From Candidatus Omnitrophota bacterium (lineage in GTDB: Bacteria; Omnitrophota; Gorgyraeia; Tantalellales; Tantalellaceae): a DNA stretch of 41,458 nt. The DNA lies in NCBI GenBank assembly GCA_015231405.1, contig JADGBR010000032.1, forward strand, positions 1 to 41,458, in the 5' to 3' direction. Made by a program: the position numbers and the translations under genes. The notes under the pieces were generated by a model. It made no database searches. It saw only the letters and a list, made by a program, of their open reading frames with translations, and was not told the DNA's origin. Positions 1-8,724 of the stretch are shown piece after piece. How positions within the stretch are numbered: position 1 is the first letter of the stretch; every line of letters begins with the position of its first letter.

Positions 1-53
1 ATTTACCAAAAACACACCTAGTGAGGGTGCGGGTAGCTACGCAATATTACAAA

Positions 54-82
54 TTGAATTTATGGGGCATGTGGTATATATT
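54..82 (+). promoter_or_regulatory. Putative sigma70-type promoter for the histidine kinase operon
   Basis: TTGAAT (54-59) and TATATT (77-82) are separated by 17 bases, a standard sigma70 arrangement, about 65 bases before the kinase start codon. Apart from this, the first 147 bases show only a GAGG ribosome binding site just before the ATG. The call rests on hexamer similarity alone. Confidence 0.4.
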
Positions 83-147
83 AGATGATGAAATGGTTAA
101 GATATTTTAGCTCGATCCACTTTCTTTCCCGTTCGTGAGGTGCGGCT

Positions 148-1620
148 ATGCTTGTATTCCCCATGACATGGACATTGAACAAAAAGATCGGATTTGTCCT
201 TCTGGCCAATAGCTTTATAGCCGTGATCACAGCGTGCGTCATACTTCTGGCCGTCAATATCAGGATAAACAGGGATATTATGGTCTCGGACCTTGTTACA
301 CTGACGGACGTCATAGGGCACAATATCCGGACCGCGTTATCCCTTAATTCCAAAGAGGAAGCCCGGGAGATGCTCCACGGTCTCGCGGCGAGGTCTTCGG
401 TCCTCTCGGCAAGTGTATATGACCACCGTAAGAAGATATTCGCCTGCTATAAATGCGAGAGGAGCCATGAGGTATCCCCCGATGGCGCCAGGCTGCTTCC
501 CGGGACGGTATTTACCGGCAGTACCCTCCGTATCGTAAAAGAGATAACCGCCGATGGCCATGTCATGGGTTATATCGAGCTTGTTGACGACATCGGGGCT
601 CTTAGGGGTATCGTGAGGATAAGCCTGATAGTCCTGGGCGCGGTCCTTCTTGGCGCGCTCGTCTTAGTGTCATTTTCGCCGATCATTCTAAAAAAATATG
701 TTTCCCGGCCGATCCTGGACCTGGCCGTAAAAGCCTCCAGCATCACCGCCCACGGGGATTATTCGATCAGGGTCAAAACGGGATCTTCGGACGAGATAGG
801 GCTCCTCGGGAAGGCATTTAACCAGATGCTCGATCGGATCGAGAAACAGAACGACGAGCTGAAGACGTCCAAGAGGCTTCTCGAGCTATCCGTCGAAGAC
901 AGGACGCGCGAGCTAATGGAAGCTCAGGAGAAGCTTTTGCGCACAGAGAAACTGGCTACGATAGGGCAGCTCTCGGGCAGCATAGCTCACGAACTGCGCA
1001 CCCCATTAAGCGCAATAAAAGGGTCAGGATATTTCCTCAGGTCTTTACTGAAAGACCTGTCCGAACCAAGGATAATAAAGCATCTTAATATTATCGATTC
1101 CGAGATATTCTCGGCCGACAGAATAATATCCGACGTCCTTTTCTTCGGCAGGATGCGTCCGCCTATGCCGGCCGAGAACGATATCAACACCATTATCGGC
1201 GAGGTCCTGAATTGTATTCTCATAAGGAATAACATTGAGCTCGTTTACGCGCGCGGAGCAGGGCTTCCGCCGGTCATGATCGACGATTTTCAGATCAAAC
1301 AGGTCATGAATAATGTTATCGATAACGCCATGCAGAGCATAGAGGGCGCCGGGAAAATAACCGTTAAGACATATGCGGAGCCGGGCTGGCTGGTCACGGA
1401 AGTTTCAGATACAGGTTGTGGTATCCGAAAGGAGGATCTGGGAAAGATATTCGAGCCTCTTTTTTCGACGAAGATCAGGGGCACGGGCCTAGGACTCGCG
1501 ATATGCAAGAATATCATGGATATGCACAGGGGAGTGATAGATGTTGCCAGCGAATCTGGAAAAGGGTCGAGTTTTTACATAAAGATCCCGATTGGGGGGT
1601 GTTTGAATGGTGAAGGGTAA
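148..1620 (+). CDS. Membrane sensor histidine kinase (CHASE8-HAMP-HisKA-HATPase)
   Basis: Two-component sensor kinase of the inner membrane. A first membrane helix (about residues 12-38) is followed by an extracytoplasmic segment whose pattern (DLVTLTDVIGHNIRTALSL, then SVYDHRKKIFACY) fits the CHASE8 sensor family. A second helix (about 151-180), a HAMP linker (about 182-235) and a coiled coil lead to the dimerisation domain with the phospho-accepting His281 in HELRTPL. The ATPase domain has an N-box (NNVIDNAMQS), DTGCGI and GTGLGLAIC. The length of 490 residues is normal. GAGG lies about 8 bases before the ATG at 148; a second in-frame ATG five codons later is possible. Its stop overlaps the next gene, a receiver protein, by 14 bases, so the two are almost certainly a cognate pair. 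The signal sensed cannot be read from the sequence. Confidence 0.93.
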   Translation: MLVFPMTWTLNKKIGFVLLANSFIAVITACVILLAVNIRINRDIMVSDLVTLTDVIGHNIRTALSLNSKEEAREMLHGLAARSSVLSASVYDHRKKIFACYKCERSHEVSPDGARLLPGTVFTGSTLRIVKEITADGHVMGYIELVDDIGALRGIVRISLIVLGAVLLGALVLVSFSPIILKKYVSRPILDLAVKASSITAHGDYSIRVKTGSSDEIGLLGKAFNQMLDRIEKQNDELKTSKRLLELSVEDRTRELMEAQEKLLRTEKLATIGQLSGSIAHELRTPLSAIKGSGYFLRSLLKDLSEPRIIKHLNIIDSEIFSADRIISDVLFFGRMRPPMPAENDINTIIGEVLNCILIRNNIELVYARGAGLPPVMIDDFQIKQVMNNVIDNAMQSIEGAGKITVKTYAEPGWLVTEVSDTGCGIRKEDLGKIFEPLFSTKIRGTGLGLAICKNIMDMHRGVIDVASESGKGSSFYIKIPIGGCLNGEG

Positions 1621-1981
1621 ACAGCGCAGAAAAAAAGTGCTTGTTGTCGACGACGATGAGGGCATGACGATGTGTCTCTCGGATATCCTGGAGATGAAGG
1701 GGTTCGCGACGCGCGTCGCGCATGACGGCGTCGAGGCGATCGAAAAAGTGAAGGAAGAGAAGTTCGACGTAGTTCTCATGGACATAAAAATGCCCAGGAT
1801 GGACGGCATCCAGGCCAGTAAGGAGATACATGCGCTCCTGCCGGATATGGTCATTTTCCTTATCACCGGCTATTCGTCCGATTATGAAAGCGATAAGGTA
1901 GTCCAGGGATGCGTCAGGGAGGTAATATCCAAGCCTTTCGATTTCGATATGCTCATAGAGAGGATCAACGAATGCGTCTGA
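1607..1981 (+). CDS. Single-domain response regulator (CheY-like receiver)
   Basis: A stand-alone receiver domain of 124 residues with no output domain. The acidic pocket is VVDDDEG (residues 14-19), the phospho-accepting Asp is Asp59 in VVLMDIKMPR, and the switch residues lie in LITGY and SKPF. It overlaps the 3' end of the histidine kinase gene by 14 bases, which implies translational coupling and a partner relationship. Receiver-only proteins act by binding another protein or as intermediates in a phosphorelay; neither target is visible here. The larger ORF starting at 1909 overlaps its 3' end in another frame only because the next gene's frame stays open upstream. Confidence 0.93.
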   Translation: MVKGKQRRKKVLVVDDDEGMTMCLSDILEMKGFATRVAHDGVEAIEKVKEEKFDVVLMDIKMPRMDGIQASKEIHALLPDMVIFLITGYSSDYESDKVVQGCVREVISKPFDFDMLIERINECV

Positions 1982-2013
1982 CGGGAAAAACGGGTATAAG
2001 AAGGAGGTTCAAG

Positions 2014-2613
2014 ATGTCAAGGAAGATGCTAATTATTTCTTTATTGTTCATGGCCGCAGCGGCAGTGGCGGCTCCTCGTGTTTTCGCCGCGTACAAGGTA
2101 GCCGGGGCGGAACTTCTAGGGGGCGGAGTTTCTTTCGACGACGCGTATCCCGGAATTATAGGTCTTCCTCTCACCCAGGAAGAGGTCGATCTTTTCATCG
2201 GGGCTATAGGCCCGATCGAGGAATGGGTCGGGCTCAATAGCGCGGCATGGAACGCCGTCGGATCAAGCGGCGATTTTCTTAAGGACTTAAAGATCCTTCC
2301 GGTGTGGGAGACTCTCGGTCTTGGCGGCGCCGAGTTCATGACGGTCCTGGTGAAGATTAATACCGCCAGGGACATCTCTTCCGGCACTCTCTCGGCCGCC
2401 AAAATGAAAGAACAGCTGGAAAGATACAGGGCCCATTTGAATGACAACGGCCTTTTCATAGGGGACCTTGCCGTGATCAAGCAGCAGATAACCAATCTCG
2501 AGAAAGTGGTCGAGGCTCTTGAAAAATACCCTACGGAGAATATCCGTATCTACGAGGCGAATAAGGCCACAATAGTTGCGGGGGTAGACCGCTTCAATCG
2601 CATCGGCAAATGA
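2014..2613 (+). CDS. Secreted protein of unknown function
   Basis: I do not recognise this 199-residue protein. The track ORF begins at 1909, but the ATG at 2014 is the better start: AAGGAGG lies directly upstream and the product then begins with a textbook signal peptide (MSRKMLIISLLFMAAAAVAA, likely cleaved after VFA). The mature part is mixed alpha/beta with a conspicuous GAIGPIEEWVGLNSAAWNAVG segment and a helical C-terminal third (about residues 130-185) that could form a coiled coil. It lies 33 bases after the response regulator and is probably cotranscribed with the two-component pair, so it may be a periplasmic partner or target of that system; this is inference from position only. 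Confidence 0.75.
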   Translation: MSRKMLIISLLFMAAAAVAAPRVFAAYKVAGAELLGGGVSFDDAYPGIIGLPLTQEEVDLFIGAIGPIEEWVGLNSAAWNAVGSSGDFLKDLKILPVWETLGLGGAEFMTVLVKINTARDISSGTLSAAKMKEQLERYRAHLNDNGLFIGDLAVIKQQITNLEKVVEALEKYPTENIRIYEANKATIVAGVDRFNRIGK

Positions 2614-2666
2614 TGGAACTTTTCCAGGCCTGGCCCTGTTATATGTTTTGAACCGGGGGGTGGGTT

Positions 2667-3131
2667 ATGGGAAGGGTGATCAGATCGTTAGTGGCGGTAA
2701 GTCTTTTATCGGAGGTATGGGTTTCAGGGGCGCTTGCTGAGGATATGGCTCTGGATCTCTTGCGGCAGGGCCTCCTGGGAGCGGGTTCGGGTGCGATCGC
2801 GAGTTCGGTGTCAGGAGGGAAAAGCGATAAGCTTTGGTTGAGTGCGCTTACCGGGGCTGGAGTGAATATATTAGGAGGCCAGCTTCTTGACTTTATCACC
2901 GGCCCTAAGAACGCGGAGCCGGCGTATCAAACCGTATATAACGAACCCTGGTCCACCGGGCAGCAGGTCGTGACGCCCGTGATAACATCCGCGCCCATTC
3001 AAACGAGCTATACGAACGTCTACGACCAGGCCTATAACGGTGGGTACAACGCGGGGTACAAGGAAGGGTATAAAGCGGGGTATTTAGCGGGATACAAAGA
3101 GGCACTCGAGGAGAACGCAGCTAGGATATAA
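2667..3131 (+). CDS. Small exported protein with glycine-rich segment and C-terminal GY repeats
   Basis: A 154-residue protein with a likely signal peptide (residues 1-24, ending SGALA). Next comes a glycine/alanine-rich amphipathic segment (LLGAGSGAIASSVSGG, LTGAGVNILGG) resembling glycine-zipper membrane segments. The C-terminus has short tandem repeats of the form GYxxGYxxG (GYNAGYKEGYKAGYLAGYKEA). Repeats with an aromatic every four residues are seen in various envelope proteins, but I cannot assign a family. The start is the ATG at 2667 with a GGGG-rich stretch upstream. The stop is followed within five bases by heptamer array A. Function unknown. Confidence 0.7.
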   Translation: MGRVIRSLVAVSLLSEVWVSGALAEDMALDLLRQGLLGAGSGAIASSVSGGKSDKLWLSALTGAGVNILGGQLLDFITGPKNAEPAYQTVYNEPWSTGQQVVTPVITSAPIQTSYTNVYDQAYNGGYNAGYKEGYKAGYLAGYKEALEENAARI

Positions 3132-3135
3132 CTGA

Positions 3136-3200
3136 TCGTGGTTCGTGGTTCGGGATTTGTAGGGGAGCATATTTCAAACGAACCACGAACCACGAACCAA
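3136..3200. repeat. Heptamer array A (CGTGGTT / AACCACG), inverted pair
   Basis: Units of seven bases (CGTGGTT, CGTGGTT, CGGGATT, TGTAGGG) run from the stop codon of the preceding gene. After a short spacer the reverse-complement word is repeated three times (CGAACCA). The arms 3136-3152 and 3179-3195 are perfect 17-base complements, so the transcript can fold into a long hairpin. It lacks a T-tract. It is one of the dispersed heptamer arrays of this window; see findings. Confidence 0.8.
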
Positions 3201-3221
3201 GATTTTCCGTCCAAAAACAAT

Positions 3222-3250
3222 TTGCCTCGTTCTACCATTTAAAGTACAAT
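3222..3250 (+). promoter_or_regulatory. Putative promoter of the GT39 gene
   Basis: TTGCCT (3222-3227) and TACAAT (3245-3250) have a 17-base spacer, about 75 bases before the glycosyltransferase start. The intergenic stretch holds no other recognisable signal besides the heptamer array. Confidence 0.4.
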
Positions 3251-3325
3251 AACCCCGACAACAACGAGGCTGCAACCATGAAGGATCTCGGCGGAACAGG
3301 GCATGGCTACTAAAGAAACTTTACG

Positions 3326-4837
3326 ATGACAAAAAGTGACCTCAAAGACCATCTTCCCCTCGTATTCCTTATCGCGCTCGCGGCCGTTCTTATTTTCACT
3401 AACCTCTCTAACCAGTATCTGTGGCAGGATGAGGCTGAGACGGCGGTGTTAGCCAGGAACGTCCTCAAATTCGGTTTTCCGCGCGCTTTCGATGGGGTCA
3501 ATTTCGTTAACCCCCGTCTCGCGGAATGGTATGGAGTGGGATTCGGGAGTAATAACGCGTGGCTGTATCATCCATGGGTGCAGTTCTATGTAACGGCTTT
3601 CTCTTTCCTGCTGTTCGGCGTCAGCACTTTTTCGGCGAGGTTCCCTTTCGCCGTGCTTGGGGTGATCAACGTATATCTGACATACCGTCTGGCCAGGAGG
3701 CTTACCGGGGATAAAGACACGGCTGTAATTTCGGCGCTTCTTCTGGTCCTTTCCGTTCCGTATCTTTTACTAATGCGCCAGTCGAGATATTACGCTTTGG
3801 CGGTTTTTCTGGTGCTTTTGATCCTCATTTTTTATTCCAAATTCAGGGGGGAAGGCAAGGCCGGGGATTTGGGGCTCCTCGCGGCATGCATGATAACTCT
3901 CGGGTATACCGTGCATGGCATGCTGGTGCCGGTATTCGCGGCGATAGCGGCCCATTTTATCCTATTCGAAAGGGATAGGAAGAGAATACTTATGATGTTC
4001 CTTGCCGCGATCGTTGTCATAGGGGCCGTCGTGCCATGGTTCCTTATTTCCGACAGCGCTGCCCACGCCGGGCCGCTTACAGCTAAGAAGATCGGTCAGA
4101 ATTTCGAGTTCCTGATAAGGGTCATAAATAAGTACATTTTTCCAGTTTTCTTTTTCATTGCGGTGTACCTTGCGTGGGCGATAAAAAAGAAAAGGATCGG
4201 CCCGGCCCTTTCCCGGAAAGAAATCGAGGCGCTGGCTCTTATTGGCGCAATAGCCGCAGCCGGTATCGGCGCTTTCTCTTTCGCCGAGCAGAGGCATTTC
4301 AGGTACATGGTGTATTTTATTCCGCTTTTAGGGATAGCCGAGGGGATGGTGCTTTCACGCTGGTATTCCCGGAGCCGGGCGGCGGTGGTCATTTTTCTTG
4401 GGATCTCGCTCGGAACGGGCGTATTCAACCAGGCTCCGCCTAACTTTTTCCTGCCGAAATACTTTTATGAGATCACGCATGATTATGACGGGCCTATCGA
4501 AGGCATTGTGAAGTTCCTCAGCGCGAACGCGAGAGAGGGTGACGAGGTGAAGATCATATACGGGGATCTGCCGCTCATCTTCTATACCGGCCTCAAGATA
4601 GACAATACTTGGGTCTATGACGACTCCCATATGCCCAAATGGGTGATATTCAGACGCGGGTGGCATGAGCAGCTCGATAACGAATATTACACGAAGATAC
4701 AAAAGACGTATAAGCGCCATATCCTTCGGTACCCGGATATAATGTGGGAGAACCGGCCGGATGATCTGGGTTATCACAAGTTCTGGACGGATACGGATAC
4801 GCCGGGAGTTATCGTATTCGAGCGGCCGGAGAAATAG
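3326..4837 (+). CDS. Membrane glycosyltransferase, GT39/ArnT-like (PMT superfamily)
   Basis: A 503-residue polytopic membrane protein with about ten hydrophobic helices in the first 380 residues and a soluble C-terminal domain. The first extracytoplasmic loop carries WQDEAETAVLARN, the acidic DE motif typical of the GT39/ArnT/PMT fold, where the Asp is the catalytic base that uses a polyprenyl-phosphate sugar donor. An aromatic GVNFVNPR...WLYHPWVQFY segment follows, as usual in these enzymes. It most likely transfers a sugar to a lipid or protein acceptor on the outer face of the cytoplasmic membrane; donor and acceptor cannot be inferred. The ATG at 3326 gives the expected short cytoplasmic N-terminus, but its ribosome binding site is weak (AAAGAAAC). 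Confidence 0.85.
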   Translation: MTKSDLKDHLPLVFLIALAAVLIFTNLSNQYLWQDEAETAVLARNVLKFGFPRAFDGVNFVNPRLAEWYGVGFGSNNAWLYHPWVQFYVTAFSFLLFGVSTFSARFPFAVLGVINVYLTYRLARRLTGDKDTAVISALLLVLSVPYLLLMRQSRYYALAVFLVLLILIFYSKFRGEGKAGDLGLLAACMITLGYTVHGMLVPVFAAIAAHFILFERDRKRILMMFLAAIVVIGAVVPWFLISDSAAHAGPLTAKKIGQNFEFLIRVINKYIFPVFFFIAVYLAWAIKKKRIGPALSRKEIEALALIGAIAAAGIGAFSFAEQRHFRYMVYFIPLLGIAEGMVLSRWYSRSRAAVVIFLGISLGTGVFNQAPPNFFLPKYFYEITHDYDGPIEGIVKFLSANAREGDEVKIIYGDLPLIFYTGLKIDNTWVYDDSHMPKWVIFRRGWHEQLDNEYYTKIQKTYKRHILRYPDIMWENRPDDLGYHKFWTDTDTPGVIVFERPEK

Positions 4838-4856
4838 AAGGATACCAGAGATCGTC

Positions 4857-4926
4857 GCCGGTTGTCAGTTGTCCGTTGCCGGCCAGCAGATATCCAGCAC
4901 TACCTATAACGCGCAACCGGCAACAA
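4857..4926. repeat. Heptamer array B (CGGTTGT type), inverted pair
   Basis: CGGTTGT, CAGTTGT, CCGTTGC form a seven-base array. Downstream, GCGCAAC and CGGCAAC are the reverse-complement form (GTTGCCGG at 4875-4882 pairs with CCGGCAAC at 4917-4924). It fills most of the 105-base gap between the glycosyltransferase and the coiled-coil gene. Confidence 0.7.
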
Positions 4927-4942
4927 ACGAGGGGGAACGATT

Positions 4943-5290
4943 ATGGATGTTGCGTCAGATAAGGACAGGACGGTATTCGTGATGATTGGCGTAATGGCGG
5001 TGGCGCTTTTTGTACTAGCCGGCGCGACGATCGCCGGCGCGGGGTATTTCAGGAAGACTTTAACGGAGACAAGGGACCTGTACGCCAAACATATAAGCGA
5101 AAGGGAATACGCGCTCGAACAGTGGAAAGGGCGTTTCGACGGGTTGAACCAGCGCCTCTTTGAAACCGTTAAGGAATACGAAAAAACGCTCGCCGCGAAG
5201 ACCGCGGAGATAGATCAGTTAAAAGCCGAGACAAGCCGCCAGAAAACCGTCATCGATACCCTCAAAGAATCCGTGGGACGTGGGATGTAG
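4943..5290 (+). CDS. Small single-pass membrane protein with coiled coil
   Basis: A 115-residue protein of no recognised family. After a charged N-terminus there is one membrane helix (about residues 11-35, VFVMIGVMAVALFVLAGATI). A highly charged helical segment to the end follows, with heptad spacing consistent with a coiled coil (KTAEIDQLKAETSRQKTVIDTLKESV). This suggests a membrane-tethered structural or scaffolding protein. GAGGGGG lies 8 bases before the ATG. The last codons and the TAG stop fall inside heptamer array C (GTGGGACGTGGGATGTAGG), so the final residues GRGM are repeat-derived. Confidence 0.7.
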   Translation: MDVASDKDRTVFVMIGVMAVALFVLAGATIAGAGYFRKTLTETRDLYAKHISEREYALEQWKGRFDGLNQRLFETVKEYEKTLAAKTAEIDQLKAETSRQKTVIDTLKESVGRGM

Positions 5291-5356
5291 GACGTGGGAC
5301 TTGCCATTTTGTCCCTCTAATTATTGAATCACGCCCCACGCCCTATGTCGTACGTA
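5273..5356. repeat. Heptamer array C (GTGGGAC type), inverted pair, runs into a coding 3' end
   Basis: GTGGGAC, GTGGGAT, GTAGGAC, GTGGGAC form the left array, and TCACGCC, CCACGCC, CTATGTC, GTACGTA the reverse-complement-like right array. The left array includes the stop codon of the coiled-coil gene (the TAG of GTAGGAC). Confidence 0.75.
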
Positions 5357-5391
5357 ACATGTTCCCGCTCACTATGCCGCTACTAAATGCG

Positions 5392-5420
5392 TTGAAATAG
5401 ATCTATTATTGCTATAAAAT
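5392..5420 (+). promoter_or_regulatory. Putative sigma70-type promoter of carB
   Basis: TTGAAA (5392-5397), a 17-base spacer and TAAAAT (5415-5420) lie about 47 bases before the carB start codon. An overlapping TATAAA at 5413 would give a 15-base spacer. No PyrR-type attenuator or arginine/pyrimidine leader is evident in the short leader. Confidence 0.45.
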
Positions 5421-5466
5421 ATACCAAAGTGCGACCAATCATAACGCAACCCAGACAGGAGGAGCG

Positions 5467-8400
5467 ATGCCGAGAAGAAAGGATATCAAGAAGGTCATTA
5501 TCATCGGTTCCGGACCGATAATCATAGGGCAGGCCTGCGAGTTCGATTATTCCGGTACCCAGGCGTGCAAGGCTTTGCGGGAAGAAGGGTATGAGATAGT
5601 CCTCGTGAATTCCAACCCCGCGACCATAATGACCGATCCCGGCATGGCGGACAAAACATATATCGAGCCTTTAACGGTATCGAGCCTTGAAAAGATCATC
5701 GCGAAGGAAAGGCCGGACGCGCTCCTGCCTAATCTCGGCGGACAGACGGGGCTAAACCTGGCCTCCAGTCTCTACAAAGAAGGGATACTGAAAAAATACG
5801 AGGTCGAAATAATAGGCGTCAAGGCGGACGCCATTGAAAGAGGCGAGGACCGGCTGGCTTTCAAGGAGACCATGAAAAAACTAGGGCTTGAGGTGCCTTT
5901 ATCGGAGATCTGTAACACGGTCGAGGAAGCCCAAAAAGCGGCGGCCAAACTGAAATACCCGGTGGTCGTAAGACCCGCGTACACTATGGGAGGCACTGGA
6001 GGCGGGATAGTATATAACGTCGAGGAACTGCAAGTCATAGCCGCGCGCGGCATTTCGGCCAGCATTGTGGGGCAGGTACTCATAGAGGAATGCGTTATCG
6101 GCTGGGAAGAGCTTGAGCTCGAGGTCGTACGCGACTCGAAGAACCGGATGATCACCGTATGCTTTATCGAGAATATTGACGCTATGGGGGTGCATACCGG
6201 CGACAGCTTTTGCGTGGCACCGATGTTAACGGTCCCCGAAAAACTGCAGAAGCGGATGCAGGAGGCCTCTTATAAAATAGTCGAGGCTATAGGCGTCATA
6301 GGAGGGACGAACGTCCAGTTCGCGCATGACCCGGTGACCGACAGGCTCGTCGTGATCGAGATAAACCCGAGAACTTCCAGGTCCTCGGCCCTCGCGTCAA
6401 AAGCCACGGGGTTCCCGATAGCCCGCATTTCCACGAAACTCGCCGCCGGGTACACTATGGACGAGATACCGTATTGGCGTGAAGGTTCGCTGGAAAAATA
6501 TACCCCGTGGGGAGAATATGTCGTTATCAAGTTCGCGCGTTGGGCGTTCGAGAAGTTCCCGCAGGCTAAGGATATTTTAGGCACCCAGATGAAGGCCGTG
6601 GGAGAGGCGATGAGCATCGCCAGGACTTTCAAAGAGGCTTTTCAGAAATCGATACGTTCCCTGGAAATAGGCAGGTCCGGGCTGGGCGGGGCCAGGAATT
6701 TCAAGGAACTCCCCCTCGATAAACTTAAGGAAAAACTCGCGGCGCCGTCGAGCGAGAGGGTTTTCCTCATGTACGAAGCCCTCCGTAAGGGTATGCCGGT
6801 CGAGGACCTTTTTAAAATGACCCATATCGGCAGGTGGTTCATAAATGAGATGAAAGAGCTGGTCGACCACGAGGAGGATATCCTTAAATTTAAATGGAAA
6901 GACCTTCCCGACGCCAAGCTCATCAAGTCCAAAGAGCTAGGGTTCGCGGATAAATATCTCGCTAAGCTGTTCTCTGTCAAGGAGAAGGAGGTTAGGGATA
7001 GGAGGCTCGCGCTCGGCAAGTTCGCCAGGTATGAGGCCGTGCCCGTCAGCGGGGTAAAGAACGCTGCGTATTACTATTCGACCTATGTCCCCGAAAAGGA
7101 CATGGTGCCGGTATCTTCCAGGAAGAAGATAATGATACTTGGCGGCGGGCCGAACAGGATAGGGCAGGGGATCGAGTTCGACTATACCTGCGTACACGCG
7201 GCACTCGCCATCAGGGAAACGGGATATGAGACGATCATGGTGAACTGTAATCCCGAGACGGTCTCGACCGATTATGACACTTCCGACAAGCTTTATTTTG
7301 AGCCTCTTACGGTCGAGGATGTGCTCGCGATATACGCTAAGGAGAAGCCCGAGGGGGCTATCGTGCAGTTCGGCGGCCAGACGCCGCTCAACATAGCCCA
7401 GGAGCTCAAGGACTCGGGCGTCAAGATACTGGGAACTTCGCCCGAAAGCATACGTTTCGCCGAGGACCGGGAGAGCTTCAGGGAGAAGATGATCGAGCTC
7501 GGCATACCCCAGCCGGAAAGCGGGATAGCCAGATCGCTGGAGCAGGCGATCGAGATAGCGAAAAGAATAGGATATCCGCTTATGGTGAGGCCCTCTTTCG
7601 TTCTTGGTGGCAGGGGTATGGAGATCATCTATGACGAGGAGAGGCTCACAAAATACGCGAAGGACGCCATACAGGTAAGCCCGGAATACCCGATGCTTAT
7701 CGACAGGTTCCTCGAGAGGGCGATCGAAACGGAAGTCGACGCTATTTCGGACGGGAAAGATACTTTCATCGCCGGGATAATGGAGCATATAGAGTATGCC
7801 GGGATACATTCGGGAGATTCGGCCTGTGTTCTTCCCTCAAGGAATATCAAAGAAGAGCATCTTGAGACCATCAAAGACTATTCTAAAAAGATAGCTATCG
7901 CTCTCAAAGTAGTAGGGATCATGAACATACAGTACGCGATATGCAACGACAAGGTGTACATTCTCGAAGCTAATCCGAGAGCGTCGAGGACGGTGCCTTT
8001 TGTAGCGAAGGTGAAAGGCGTTGCGCTCGCGCGTATAGCTACGCTCTTGATGCTGGGGCGAAAACTCGCGGATTTCCCGGAACTTAACGATAAGGCGCCT
8101 TCGTTCTACGGGGTTAAAGAAGCCGTTTTCCCGTTCAATATGTTCCCCGAGGTCGACCCGCTTCTCGGACCAGAGATGAGAGCCACTGGAGAGGTCATGG
8201 GGATGGCTGAAAGTTTTCCGCTAGCTTTTTACAAAGCGCAGGAAGCCTCGGGAAGCAAACTTCCCAAGGGAGGGAACGTTCTCATAACGGTCGCGGATAA
8301 AGATAAGATGGATATGCTGCCTATCGCGAGAGAGCTCTCGGGCATGGGTTTCAAGATCTACGCGACGGAGAATACGAGCCGGATACTCAGGCAGGAAGGG

Positions 8401-8724
8401 ATACCGAACGAGGAGATAAAAAAACTGCATGAGGGAAGGCCCAATATCCTCGATGCCATAATGAACGGGAAGGTAAATCTCATTATCAACACTCCCGTCG
8501 GAAAGAACAGCAAATATGACGACAGCTATATACGCATGAAAGCCATACAGTATAAGCTCCCTTACGTGACGACTATGCCCGCGGCCAAGGCTTCGGTAGA
8601 GGCAATAAAAGCCGCCAGAAGCAAGGAAATTGGCCCGGTCGCCCTTCAGGACCTTTACAAGGAGGAGAGAGAAAATGAGATCAAAGCAGTCCCCGTCGGC
8701 AAAGAAAAAGGTTCGAAGCGGTAA
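5467..8724 (+). CDS. carB: Carbamoyl-phosphate synthase large subunit
   Basis: Makes carbamoyl phosphate from bicarbonate, ammonia (delivered by the small subunit) and two ATP, for pyrimidine and arginine synthesis in the cytoplasm. The 1085 residues match the usual length of about 1070. The two homologous halves are clear: [15 protein letters not shown] opens the first and [16 protein letters not shown] the second. Each has an ATP-grasp domain ([28 protein letters not shown]) and the ligand segments [18 protein letters not shown] and [16 protein letters not shown]. The C-terminal MGS-like allosteric domain starts near residue 935. AGGAGG precedes the ATG at 5467. The small-subunit gene carA is not in this window. 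The 3' end overlaps the DUF1846 gene by 50 bases. Confidence 0.98.
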   Translation: MPRRKDIKKVIIIGSGPIIIGQACEFDYSGTQACKALREEGYEIVLVNSNPATIMTDPGMADKTYIEPLTVSSLEKIIAKERPDALLPNLGGQTGLNLASSLYKEGILKKYEVEIIGVKADAIERGEDRLAFKETMKKLGLEVPLSEICNTVEEAQKAAAKLKYPVVVRPAYTMGGTGGGIVYNVEELQVIAARGISASIVGQVLIEECVIGWEELELEVVRDSKNRMITVCFIENIDAMGVHTGDSFCVAPMLTVPEKLQKRMQEASYKIVEAIGVIGGTNVQFAHDPVTDRLVVIEINPRTSRSSALASKATGFPIARISTKLAAGYTMDEIPYWREGSLEKYTPWGEYVVIKFARWAFEKFPQAKDILGTQMKAVGEAMSIARTFKEAFQKSIRSLEIGRSGLGGARNFKELPLDKLKEKLAAPSSERVFLMYEALRKGMPVEDLFKMTHIGRWFINEMKELVDHEEDILKFKWKDLPDAKLIKSKELGFADKYLAKLFSVKEKEVRDRRLALGKFARYEAVPVSGVKNAAYYYSTYVPEKDMVPVSSRKKIMILGGGPNRIGQGIEFDYTCVHAALAIRETGYETIMVNCNPETVSTDYDTSDKLYFEPLTVEDVLAIYAKEKPEGAIVQFGGQTPLNIAQELKDSGVKILGTSPESIRFAEDRESFREKMIELGIPQPESGIARSLEQAIEIAKRIGYPLMVRPSFVLGGRGMEIIYDEERLTKYAKDAIQVSPEYPMLIDRFLERAIETEVDAISDGKDTFIAGIMEHIEYAGIHSGDSACVLPSRNIKEEHLETIKDYSKKIAIALKVVGIMNIQYAICNDKVYILEANPRASRTVPFVAKVKGVALARIATLLMLGRKLADFPELNDKAPSFYGVKEAVFPFNMFPEVDPLLGPEMRATGEVMGMAESFPLAFYKAQEASGSKLPKGGNVLITVADKDKMDMLPIARELSGMGFKIYATENTSRILRQEGIPNEEIKKLHEGRPNILDAIMNGKVNLIINTPVGKNSKYDDSYIRMKAIQYKLPYVTTMPAAKASVEAIKAARSKEIGPVALQDLYKEERENEIKAVPVGKEKGSKR

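Noticed and set aside
1909-2013. Upstream extension of the secreted-protein gene
   Set aside because: The frame is merely open across the end of the response regulator; the ATG at 2014 has a strong ribosome binding site and starts a signal peptide.
6937-7809. 290-codon minus-strand ORF within carB
   Set aside because: Antisense to conserved carB sequence, with no ribosome binding site or recognisable protein features.
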